Source: RGIG9608 sp045602425 (GTDB lineage Bacteria; Bacteroidota; Bacteroidia; Bacteroidales; Paludibacteraceae). From it: a stretch of 64,000 bases of DNA. Within the stretch, counting starts at the first letter, position 1. Each line of letters begins with the position of its first letter. Made by a program: the position numbers and the translations under genes. This document shows, piece by piece, positions 45,233 through 52,946 of the stretch. The stretch spans positions 1 to 64,000 of the forward strand of contig JAZSBO010000024.1 of assembly GCA_045602425.1 (NCBI GenBank), in the 5' to 3' direction. The notes under the pieces were generated by a model. The model searched no databases. It was given only the letters and a program-made list of their open reading frames with translations, and was not told the origin of the DNA.

Positions 45233-45829
45233 TTATTTATTATTCTCTTGATATTGTTTAAATCGTTCTGTCATTTGTTCTCTATATTGAGATTCATGAA
45301 AGCCAATTTTCATTTTTTCTTCGTCAGTTAACTTATTAGCGACCTCATCAGCAATTTTTTGAGATAAATCAACCTTTGGAATTCTTATAGCAACGTAACA
45401 TTCTATATGTCCATCTGCTGCAACTGAACCATATTTTACACAACATTCAGCAGTATTATTAACAACAGCATCGATTATCTGATCACCTGCCTTTGACATT
45501 TTAGTTTCGATATCGTTGCCAGCATTGTTCCCTACCGACGATGAATAATTACTCACCATACCTTTATACGCATGTTTAATTTTCATACGAACAATATCTT
45601 GTGCATTTGCTAAAGCATACGCATGCACCTCGCCTTTTTGATTCATACTACCGCGATAAATTCCAGTTGCAGCAAATTCCTCTGGCGTATCATAAACGGT
45701 ACATGGTGCTTCATAAACATCTCCAAAAGGGCTACTACTTGTTTGTTGTTGTGCTACTTGTTTTTGAGCTCCACACGAACAAAACACTACAGCCAATAAG
45801 GCTAAACTAAATAAACTTACTTTTCTCAT
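45233..45829 (-). CDS. LPP20-like lipoprotein
   Basis: 198 aa. Lipobox FCSC (Cys19). Body: YRGSMNQKGEVHAYALANAQDIVRMKIKHA helix, VVNNTAECCVKYGSVAADGHIECYVAIRIPK strand region, and a charged C-terminal helix. This is the general LPP20/DUF400 plan (alanine helix plus strand) shared with the next gene. First gene of the leftward operon 45829-39101, downstream of a strong promoter. Its cellular role is unknown. Confidence 0.75.
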   Translation of the reverse strand: MRKVSLFSLALLAVVFCSCGAQKQVAQQQTSSSPFGDVYEAPCTVYDTPEEFAATGIYRGSMNQKGEVHAYALANAQDIVRMKIKHAYKGMVSNYSSSVGNNAGNDIETKMSKAGDQIIDAVVNNTAECCVKYGSVAADGHIECYVAIRIPKVDLSQKIADEVANKLTDEEKMKIGFHESQYREQMTERFKQYQENNK

Positions 45830-45874
45830 TTTTAATAAAATTTAAATTGTTAATAAATAAAAAAATATCAGCGA

Positions 45875-45903
45875 CAAAGATATAACATACAGAAGATTGC
45901 AAC
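45875..45903 (-). promoter_or_regulatory. Promoter for the lipoprotein operon
   Basis: Minus strand GTTG (complement of 45900-45903), 17-base spacer, TATCTTTG (complement of 45875-45882). Gaps of 3-35 bases or overlaps in the six downstream genes fit one transcript. Confidence 0.55.
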
Positions 45904-46006
45904 TTGATAGTTTTGTTGCATAAAAAGGTACAAAATGTTGCATTTTTGGGTACAATACAGAATAGAAAGAGATCCAAATATATCCCAGAGAACAACAAGG
46001 AATAAA

Positions 46007-46222
46007 TCAGAAACCTACTTGAGAAATTCGTAGGAAGAAATCACAATTCAAAGCTTTGGATATTCGTCGAAGCAAAGCTGTATCCATATCCTCGCGTTCG
46101 AGAATCTTGTAGGCATTGCTTCGATTGCAATGCAACTGCTCTGCCAACCACGCCACCGAACGACGTTGTAATTTCAATTCCTGTCGAATCATTTCTCCGA
46201 TATGTAGTTCGTGTCCATTCAT
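46007..46222 (-). CDS. Small XRE-type helix-turn-helix protein
   Basis: 71 aa. The whole protein is one HTH domain: IGEMIRQELKLQRRSVAWLAEQLHCNRSNAYKILEREDMDTALLRRISKALNCDFF, with the recognition helix at CNRSNAYKIL (given here in parts: RSVAWLAEQL then CNRSNAYKIL). Likely a DNA-binding repressor. It is the nearest regulator to the lipoprotein operon and is transcribed toward it, 177 bases before the first lipoprotein gene. An unusual structured leader precedes it. Confidence 0.82.
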   Translation of the reverse strand: MNGHELHIGEMIRQELKLQRRSVAWLAEQLHCNRSNAYKILEREDMDTALLRRISKALNCDFFLRISQVGF

Positions 46223-46257
46223 TCAACAAAAAAGCGTAAACCGCTGCATGTTAAGAA

Positions 46258-46388
46258 TTTCCACAAAAGAGGCTCCGCAATTGCCCTGAACAAGAAAATA
46301 AACACGAACAGTTCACGCCTGCCGCATGAACACCTACACGGTTTATTCTTCTTGTTGATGAGAAATTTTGCGGATTTCTTTTGTGAAG
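46258..46388. repeat. ~130-bp imperfect palindrome in the leader of the XRE gene
   Basis: Part of the 322-base gap 46223-46544. Arms pair as TTCCACAAAAGA (46259-46270) with TCTTTTGTGAA; CCGCAATT with AATTTTGCGG; GAACAAGAAAATAAAC with GTTTATTCTTCTTGTT; inner GTTCA...TGAAC. It may be a large RNA hairpin in the 5' leader or a MITE-like insertion. TTCCACAAAAG recurs directly at 46430-46440. Confidence 0.5.
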
Positions 46389-46408
46389 AATAAAACTAAA
46401 AAATAAAA

Positions 46409-46431
46409 AATCTTACCTACTCGGCAAGATT
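46409..46431 (-). terminator. Terminator-like hairpin at the start of the XRE-gene leader
   Basis: AATCTT (46409-46414) pairs with AAGATT (46426-46431), with CC/GG inside the loop side. On the minus strand it is followed by TTTTTTATTTTTT. It lies immediately after a promoter, so it could act as an attenuator or end a very short RNA, or back up the glgP terminator. Confidence 0.5.
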
Positions 46432-46434
46432 CCA

Positions 46435-46463
46435 CAAAAGTACAAAAAATATTATACTGCAAA
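46435..46463 (-). promoter_or_regulatory. Promoter upstream of the XRE-gene leader
   Basis: Minus strand TTTG (complement of 46460-46463), 17-base spacer, TACTTTTG (complement of 46435-46442): full consensus match. It would yield a ~205-base leader before the ATG at 46222. Confidence 0.55.
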
Positions 46464-46490
46464 ACAGCAGCTTGCTCTATGCCACAACAA

Positions 46491-46522
46491 AAAAGAGAGG
46501 AAAGCTACTCGCCTCCTCTCTT
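46491..46522 (-). terminator. Intrinsic terminator of glgP
   Basis: GAGAGGA pairs with TCCTCTC around an 11-13 base loop; on the minus strand a CTTTTTTG run follows. It lies 22 bases after the phosphorylase stop. Confidence 0.75.
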
Positions 46523-46544
46523 CCGTTTTTATAGTAAACGTCAA

Positions 46545-49106
46545 TTAAAACCAACGTACATAACAGAAATCCATACGATGTGGCAAATCTGCATTTTTCG
46601 GGAACATACGGAACGCATATTTAAACGAACCCGCACGATTGATTTGATAATCAAGCTCGAAATACAAACGTGAGCCATCTACTTTCACCAAATCAAACTC
46701 TTTCGATTCGAGTTTACGCATACGATTTTTTTCGTCCATATAAGTAACTACAATCTCTATTCCCAAACAATTAGCATCTAAACCTTTGGTGTCAACTTCT
46801 GCAGAGATGTGATAAGGGTGCCCTACTTCTAAAACTCCATCTACGGCATCCATTTCAAGTTTTTCTATCGAAACATTGTCCCAATTTGCTGCTACCATTT
46901 GTTTCCAAGCAGCAATTTCTTTTGCCTTTGCATAATTGTTTTCGAGCAACACAGCCGAGCGTTTTGCTTCTGGCGAATAGAAACGTTCGATATAGTCGTC
47001 GAGCATACGTTTTGTAGTGAATCGAGGAGCAATTTTTGCAATCGAGTTTTTAATCACTTGAATCCATTCAGGCGAGAAACCTTCTTTGTTTCTGCTTTCG
47101 AAATACAATGGAAGAATTTCGTTTTCGAGAATGTTGTAGATAGTGGCTGCATCCAAACGGTCTTGTTGCCCTTGATCATCAAACGTACGTTTTTCGGTCA
47201 ACGCCCAACCAGCACCTTTTACATAACCTTCTAACCACCATCCGTCGAGCACTGAAAAGTTCAAGACACCGTTCATTTCGGCTTTTTGCCCCGATGTACC
47301 CGAAGCTTCCAACGGACGTGTTGGATTATTCAACCAAATATCAACACCCGAGATCAAACGTTTTGCCAACTGCATATCATAATTTTCAAGGAAAATAATT
47401 TTTCCAACAAACTGTGGCATATGCGAAATTTCGAAAATACGCTTAATCAAACCTTGACCAGCACCATCGGCAGGGTGTGCTTTTCCTGTAAAAATAAACT
47501 GTACAGGGCGTTCTGGATCGTTCACGATTTTTGCCAAACGCTCCAAATCGGTGAACAACAAATGAGCACGTTTGTAAGTTGCAAAACGGCGACCGAAACC
47601 TATCAACAAAGCATTAGGATTGATATTTTCCAACACCGAAACAATACGCCCTGGATCGCGTTGGCTCGTCAGCCAAGTCTCCTTAAACTGCACACGGATA
47701 TAGTCTATCAATTTATTTTTCAGAGTCATACGTGTTTCCCAAATAGTTTTGTCAGGAACATCGTAAATCTTTTTCCAAATATCGAGGTTCGATTGATCGG
47801 CATAAAACTCTTTTCCGAAAGTTTTTTCATACACCGATTTCCATTCCGAAGCAGCCCAAGTTGGCATATGCACACCGTTTGTTACATAGCTAACATGCAA
47901 CTCTTCTGGAAAATAACCTTTCCAAATAGGATTAAACATTTCTTGCGAAACCTTACCATGCAACCAGCTCACACCATTCACCTCTTGCGAAGTGTTGCAA
48001 GCGAATACACTCATGCAGAATTTTTCTGAATGATCGTCGGCATTTTCACGCCCCATTCCAATAAATTCGTCCCACGAAAGACGCAACTTATCGGCATATC
48101 CACCCATATAATAACGGAAAAGCCCTTCATCAAAACGATCGTGACCAGCAGGCACTGGCGTATGCACAGTGTAAAGCGACGATACACGAACAACTTCGAT
48201 AGCTTCATTGAACGACAAGCCTTCTGCCACATAGTCAACCAAACGTTGAACATTGATCAATGCAGCATGTCCTTCGTTGCAATGATAAATTTGCGTTTTA
48301 ATACCAAGACGTTTCAACATCAACATACCACCGATGCCAAGCAACATTTCTTGTTTCAAGCGATGTTCGTTATCACCACCATAGAGTTGGTGAGTAAGCG
48401 TACGATCGGCCTCCGAATTTTCATTGATATTCGTATCTAACAAATACAAAGAAATACGACCTACAGGCACTCTCCAAACTTGAGCATAAATCAAACGTTC
48501 TGGATAAGGCACTGCAATAAGCAATGGAGCTCCATTTTCGTCTTTCACCTGTTTTATTGGCAAAGTATTAAACTGTTGTGGTTCATAAACAGCAACTTGC
48601 TGTCCGTCAAGCGAGAGAGTTTGTTTGAAGTAACCAAACTGATACAAAAATCCAACAGCAGTCATATCTACATTGCAATCACTTGCTTCTTTCAAATAAT
48701 CGCCTGCTAAAACGCCCAAACCGCCAGAGTAGATTTTCAGAAAACTACTCAAGCCGTATTCCATACTAAAATAAGAAACCGAAGGAATATCAGTACGAGG
48801 TTTTACCTTAACATAGTCGTTAAACTCATCATAAACTTTATTCAAACGATCCATAAAGTCGGCATCTTTTTCCAACTCTTCGAATCGCTCGTAATTCGTG
48901 TTCTCAAACATTGCCAAAGGATTCTTCTTGGCAGCTTTCCATGCTTCAGGATTTACATCGCGGAACAACACTTCTGCATCGTGATTCCACACCCACCAAA
49001 GGTTATTGGCTATTTCCACCAATTTGTCAAGCCCTTGAGGCACATCAAATTTCACACTAAAATCTTTCCAATTTGGTTGATTGGAGTTGTTTGTTTTCAA
49101 TTTCAT
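46545..49106 (-). CDS. glgP: Alpha-glucan (glycogen) phosphorylase, GT35
   Basis: 853 aa from ATG 49106 (a TTG lies two codons upstream). The N-terminus has the short-form GlgP pattern (IANNLWWVWNHDAEVLF, VSYFSMEYGLSSFLKIYSGGLGVLAGDYLK), later YHCNEGHAALI, TNGVHMPTWAA, FGRRFATYKRAHLLF and IFTGKAHPAD. The pyridoxal-phosphate lysine lies in EASGTSGQKAEMNG, followed by LDGWWLEGY. It releases glucose-1-phosphate from glycogen; the phospho-sugar mutase at 11.1 kb could use that product. Its start is 16 bases after the glycogen synthase stop. Confidence 0.95.
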   Translation of the reverse strand: MKLKTNNSNQPNWKDFSVKFDVPQGLDKLVEIANNLWWVWNHDAEVLFRDVNPEAWKAAKKNPLAMFENTNYERFEELEKDADFMDRLNKVYDEFNDYVKVKPRTDIPSVSYFSMEYGLSSFLKIYSGGLGVLAGDYLKEASDCNVDMTAVGFLYQFGYFKQTLSLDGQQVAVYEPQQFNTLPIKQVKDENGAPLLIAVPYPERLIYAQVWRVPVGRISLYLLDTNINENSEADRTLTHQLYGGDNEHRLKQEMLLGIGGMLMLKRLGIKTQIYHCNEGHAALINVQRLVDYVAEGLSFNEAIEVVRVSSLYTVHTPVPAGHDRFDEGLFRYYMGGYADKLRLSWDEFIGMGRENADDHSEKFCMSVFACNTSQEVNGVSWLHGKVSQEMFNPIWKGYFPEELHVSYVTNGVHMPTWAASEWKSVYEKTFGKEFYADQSNLDIWKKIYDVPDKTIWETRMTLKNKLIDYIRVQFKETWLTSQRDPGRIVSVLENINPNALLIGFGRRFATYKRAHLLFTDLERLAKIVNDPERPVQFIFTGKAHPADGAGQGLIKRIFEISHMPQFVGKIIFLENYDMQLAKRLISGVDIWLNNPTRPLEASGTSGQKAEMNGVLNFSVLDGWWLEGYVKGAGWALTEKRTFDDQGQQDRLDAATIYNILENEILPLYFESRNKEGFSPEWIQVIKNSIAKIAPRFTTKRMLDDYIERFYSPEAKRSAVLLENNYAKAKEIAAWKQMVAANWDNVSIEKLEMDAVDGVLEVGHPYHISAEVDTKGLDANCLGIEIVVTYMDEKNRMRKLESKEFDLVKVDGSRLYFELDYQINRAGSFKYAFRMFPKNADLPHRMDFCYVRWF

Positions 49107-49121
49107 ATTCAATAATTTAAA

Positions 49122-50753
49122 TTATTTCTGTTTAATTCTTTTATTTTTGTTATTCAATGCTATACTAAATGCCTTATCATAGTAAATAATAAAGTGCTCC
49201 CAAAGTGCATTTTGTGCTATCTGATAAACTTTTTTACTAATCTTTTTTCGTTCCGAATCAGTTTTCGACACAAACGATACTATCATCGCACTTAAATTGT
49301 TCACTACTTCGTGGTAATTATAATCAGTACGAGGCACAATGCCAACGCCATTTTCTATCGGCTGCGGCACATCAGACACCCATTGCCCAAATCCAGAAAG
49401 GTTTGTTGTAATGGTCGGTATTCCAAAAGCGGCACTCTCCAATGGCGTATATCCCCAAGGCTCGTAATACGATGGGAAAATCGTCAAATCCAAACCAATC
49501 AAAACATCGTAATACGATTTGTTAAAAACGCCATCATCACCATTCAAATACGAAGGTATGAATATAACTTTCAGGTGGCTCTCTGGGGCATTCGACAACT
49601 GAAACCAACGTATCGAGTTCAAAACAGGATCATGCTCTTCGTCATGCAAATAATGAGTAGAAAATGGACGTCCTTGACACAATACAGGTGAATTTTCTGT
49701 CAATTCAATTCTATAATTAGACGTGTAAGCAGGCACTATTACAAAAGCAATAATCTCTCTCTTCAAATCTGCATCCGAAGCACGTTTCAACGATTCAATA
49801 AATACGTCTATACCTTTGTTTTTAAATTCGTATCGACCCGATGTTCCAATAAACATTACATCGTCTGCAAGTTTATACCCTAACATTTTTTCAGCCACAC
49901 GACGCAAAGCTGCTCGTGCTTCGTTACGTTTTTTAGAAAACATACGAGCTTTAGGCACAAAATCGTTTTCAAAACCATTAGGAGTTACTACATCGGGAGC
50001 TTTTTCTAACAACTGTTTGCACTCCTTCGCTGTAACGTTACTAACCGTAGTAAAACAATCGGCATTATGAGCCGCTTGTTTTTCTACCGAATGCTTCGAC
50101 TGCATATTCAACTCCGATGCCATTTGATCACCATTGTAGGCATGTAAATAATCGTACAAAGGTTTGTGATTGCCCGCTATAGAACGCCCTATAGAAGTAG
50201 CATGCGTGGTAAAAACGGTAGCCACTTGAGGCATATTATGCTTTAAATATAATTCACCAAAAGCCGTCATCCATTCATTAAAATGAGCAACTACTTTTTT
50301 GTTTGTCAATTTATAAAACCGCAAAAAACTTTCGACCACAACACCGCATGCATAGCCAAACATACTTGACTCGTCATAATCACCGTAAGCATGTAGCGAA
50401 TCAACACCAAACCAATTCCACATATTAGCGTAAATAGCATCTTTTTGCTGATAAAAATCACGAAAATCAACCAATATAACCATCGGTTTGCCGGGTATAT
50501 CCCAATTTCCTACACGCACCTTCAAACCTTGCTGTTTTGCAGCTACAACCCAATCGGAATAAGCATTTTTATTAGCAATAAAAAAAGGCGATTCCGCCTC
50601 ATTCCACACGTCAGGACCTATAAAAAACAAATTCTGACCAAATTTTGAAACCAACGAAGCAGCTTTCGTCGACAACACTGTATAAATGCCCCCTACACGG
50701 TTACAAACCTCCCAACTCGCCTCGAATATATAATCGGGTACTAACGTCCTCAT
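49122..50753 (-). CDS. Glycogen synthase, GT3 (eukaryote-like) family
   Basis: 543 aa. FEASWEVCNRVGGIYTVLSTKA at residues 9-30 is the GT3 donor/acceptor entry (V-G-G-I-x-T-V). Further GT3 landmarks: HFNEWMTAFGELYLK, TTHATSIGRSIAG, VVTPNGFENDF, and the C-terminal IFPSYYEPWGYTPLESAAFGIPTITTNLSGFG with the E-x7-E-like pair. It uses UDP-glucose in animals and yeast; the Bacteroidota form is shorter and lacks the long regulatory tails. Paired with glgP it forms a glycogen turnover operon. Confidence 0.93.
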   Translation of the reverse strand: MRTLVPDYIFEASWEVCNRVGGIYTVLSTKAASLVSKFGQNLFFIGPDVWNEAESPFFIANKNAYSDWVVAAKQQGLKVRVGNWDIPGKPMVILVDFRDFYQQKDAIYANMWNWFGVDSLHAYGDYDESSMFGYACGVVVESFLRFYKLTNKKVVAHFNEWMTAFGELYLKHNMPQVATVFTTHATSIGRSIAGNHKPLYDYLHAYNGDQMASELNMQSKHSVEKQAAHNADCFTTVSNVTAKECKQLLEKAPDVVTPNGFENDFVPKARMFSKKRNEARAALRRVAEKMLGYKLADDVMFIGTSGRYEFKNKGIDVFIESLKRASDADLKREIIAFVIVPAYTSNYRIELTENSPVLCQGRPFSTHYLHDEEHDPVLNSIRWFQLSNAPESHLKVIFIPSYLNGDDGVFNKSYYDVLIGLDLTIFPSYYEPWGYTPLESAAFGIPTITTNLSGFGQWVSDVPQPIENGVGIVPRTDYNYHEVVNNLSAMIVSFVSKTDSERKKISKKVYQIAQNALWEHFIIYYDKAFSIALNNKNKRIKQK

Positions 50754-50782
50754 CTAAAAATCTACTTAAAAAAATTAAGTTG

Positions 50783-50814
50783 CAAAGATAGGACTTTTTA
50801 ACAAATTTTACAAC
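50783..50814 (-). promoter_or_regulatory. Promoter for the glycogen operon
   Basis: Minus strand GTTG (complement of 50811-50814), 20-base spacer, TATCTTTG (complement of 50783-50790). The synthase ATG at 50753 follows 29 bases after the -7 box. Confidence 0.55.
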
Positions 50815-50962
50815 GCATAAAAACCTTCATAAACAAAAAAGTTTTCAACACAACAACGCTTTCATTTGCAATAAATTATTTTGAGATCAATTGCAAATGT
50901 TTCTCTATGATTCCATTTTATACATTGAAAGTCAAAATGCAACTTAATAACATCCGCACTTA

Positions 50963-52192
50963 CTACTTTATTAAACTTTTCTGCAAAGCATCAATTTTCT
51001 GCACTTCTTCCAAAGATATTTTCCCTTGTTCGTATAGTTCATATGCTTTGGGCAAGGTTTCTACCTTTTTCATATATTCTTCCAAAACATCGGCTTGAAT
51101 TACAGCCAACACATTGATAAAGTCGTAATAAAAGCGATCTTCTTTACCGAGTTTCTCAGTCATATTGTTGCTGTAGTTTTGAACGCTTTCGAAGAATGCA
51201 AATATCTGTGCATGAGCAATTTCATAGTAAATAATTTCACCTTTTTCGATAGCTTCGGTAGCAGGCAAAAGTTGCATCTTAATCCAACGAGCTGCCTCGT
51301 CTATAAGTTGTTGCTGTGGCTCTGTGTAGTCCGTTGTTGTTTTCTCAATCACTATCGTTTCTGCAGGTTTCGCAAAGTTTTTTTCGTAAATCAAAAGTGC
51401 TGAAGGCAACAATGCCAATATCGTAAGAAAAACAACTAATACCGCATAAGGCAAACGCTGACGCCGAACAATGGATTTTTGTATTTGCTCAATATTGTCG
51501 TAGCGTTTTTTACGGTCGGCTTGCGTACAACACTTTGCAATAGAGGTGTACTTTTTCGGGAATATAAGTTCCAATACTTTTCCGAAAGCATAAATATCGG
51601 TACGGCAATCCACCTCTTTCGGTGCTACGAGTTGCTCTGGAGCCGCATACTTTTTTGTACCAGCAGCTTGTTTCAAAATGGCATAGCCATCGGCATCCGA
51701 CAGTCCAAAGTCAATAATCTTGACATTACTTCCATTGTGCGTAATAAGTATATTGCTCGGTTTGATGTCACGATGAATGGTTTGTTTGGAATGAATGTAT
51801 TGCAATGCATCAAGAAGTTCTGTAATTACTTTTTGACGTATGGCTTTCGATGGATTTTTCTTCAAAAAAACGTCCAATGTATCGCCGTCGATGTACTCCA
51901 TCAAAATAGCCAGACCGATGCGAGCATCATTTTCTTTGGCTATGGCTTTTACAATGTTTGGGTGGTCGAACTGAGAAGTAAGTGCAAACTCTTTTTTCAG
52001 CAATTCGAGATAAGTCGGATTGTTTCGGAATTCCGGTTTCAACCCTTTTAAAAGAAACCATTTGCCCGAACGCTTGATTTTGAAAATACGATTGAAACCG
52101 CTACACGCCAACTCCGAATAAGAGGTAAGCGTGTCTTCCGCAGTTAGAAACTCGTTTTGAACAATACCCGATGAAGAACTTTCTTGTTCCAT
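50963..52192 (-). CDS. Membrane-anchored serine/threonine protein kinase
   Basis: 409 aa. Hanks-type kinase at ~20-240: the ATP-site Lys in KWFLLKGLKPEF, HRDIKPSNILI catalytic loop, KIIDFGLSD (DFG), and AAPEQL (APE). The glycine loop is atypical (ACSGFNRIFKIKR, no G-x-G-x-x-G). A transmembrane helix follows at ~252-272 (LVVFLTILALLPSALLIY), then a ~130-residue extracytoplasmic, mostly helical domain that could sense a signal. The arrangement is that of PknB-like receptors but without PASTA repeats. It is divergent from the conserved gene at 52312. Confidence 0.9.
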   Translation of the reverse strand: MEQESSSSGIVQNEFLTAEDTLTSYSELACSGFNRIFKIKRSGKWFLLKGLKPEFRNNPTYLELLKKEFALTSQFDHPNIVKAIAKENDARIGLAILMEYIDGDTLDVFLKKNPSKAIRQKVITELLDALQYIHSKQTIHRDIKPSNILITHNGSNVKIIDFGLSDADGYAILKQAAGTKKYAAPEQLVAPKEVDCRTDIYAFGKVLELIFPKKYTSIAKCCTQADRKKRYDNIEQIQKSIVRRQRLPYAVLVVFLTILALLPSALLIYEKNFAKPAETIVIEKTTTDYTEPQQQLIDEAARWIKMQLLPATEAIEKGEIIYYEIAHAQIFAFFESVQNYSNNMTEKLGKEDRFYYDFINVLAVIQADVLEEYMKKVETLPKAYELYEQGKISLEEVQKIDALQKSLIK

Positions 52193-52212
52193 AAAAACAC
52201 CTAAAACTTGTG

Positions 52213-52220
52213 CAAAGATA
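52213..52220 (-). promoter_or_regulatory. -7 element for the kinase gene
   Basis: TATCTTTG on the minus strand, 20 bases before the kinase ATG. No good -33 box at the usual distance was seen. Confidence 0.4.
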
Positions 52221-52262
52221 ATGCTTTATCGTATTGTATTTTGAACAAGGACCAACAAGAAC

Positions 52263-52294
52263 TTTGCTTTTTTGACATAAAGTTCCCATTTTTG
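52263..52294 (+). promoter_or_regulatory. Probable promoter for the 52312 gene
   Basis: TTTG at 52263-52266, 20-base spacer, CATTTTTG at 52287-52294, one base off TAnnTTTG; 17 bases before the ATG. Confidence 0.45.
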
Positions 52295-52311
52295 CAAAAA
52301 AATAAGTTGAA

Positions 52312-52890
52312 ATGAACAAAAATTGTCCTGAAATTCTAGAGTTGAAAAATCGTGTAGAAGCACAAGTGAAGCGAAAAATAAAGACACCAAACGACTTTAT
52401 TTTTTTGAGTGGAGTAATTTGGGAACGTACGCACGAAACTATCAGCCCCACCACTCTTAAACGCCTTTGGGGGTATATCAATGGTGCAGATCATGCACGC
52501 AATAGCACATTACGCATTTTATCAGCCTTTTTAGGATTTCAAGACTGGGATGATTTTTTGCAGAATCTAAGCAATGAAAGCGATTTACAATCTGAATTCT
52601 TATGCACACCACATATTTCCACCTCTAACTTACAAATAGGAGACCGCTTGGAAGTATCGTGGAAACCAAACAGACATTGTGTGTTTCGCTATTTGGGAAA
52701 TGAAAAGTTTGTAGTAGAAAAATCGGAAAATTCAAAACTTTCGGAAGGCGATACTTTCTTCTGCTCGTTTTTCTTCCTCAACGAGCCGCTATACATCACC
52801 AACTTGGTGCAAGGTAAAAAACCACCAGTAGATTTTGTAACAGGAAACAAAGAGGGACTTACTCAAATAGAACATATCCCAAGTAAATAA
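52312..52890 (+). CDS. Conserved protein of unknown function, divergent from the kinase
   Basis: 192 aa, cytoplasmic (no signal). Two parts: a helical N-terminal ~90 residues (ILELKNRVEAQVKRKI, TTLKRLWGYINGADHARNST, LRILSAFLGFQDWDDFLQNL), whose Lys/Arg-rich TTLKRLWGY helix looks like a DNA-binding helix, and a beta-rich C-terminal ~90 residues starting ISTSNLQIGDRLEVSW. This two-part family is frequent in Bacteroidota; its role is unknown to me. Head-to-head placement with the kinase (119 bases between ATGs) suggests that it may be a regulator or substrate of it. Confidence 0.8.
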   Translation: MNKNCPEILELKNRVEAQVKRKIKTPNDFIFLSGVIWERTHETISPTTLKRLWGYINGADHARNSTLRILSAFLGFQDWDDFLQNLSNESDLQSEFLCTPHISTSNLQIGDRLEVSWKPNRHCVFRYLGNEKFVVEKSENSKLSEGDTFFCSFFFLNEPLYITNLVQGKKPPVDFVTGNKEGLTQIEHIPSK

Positions 52891-52894
52891 CAAT

Positions 52895-52927
52895 AAAAAA
52901 GACCTCAACTCGAGTTGAGGTCTTTTT
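52895..52927. terminator. Bidirectional intrinsic terminator
   Basis: GACCTCAACTCGAGTTGAGG plus TC (52901-52922) is a perfect 22-base palindrome flanked by A6 and T7. It serves the convergent genes ending at 52890 and 52947. Confidence 0.9.
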
Positions 52928-52946
52928 TTGTTAAAGTCAGTTCTGC

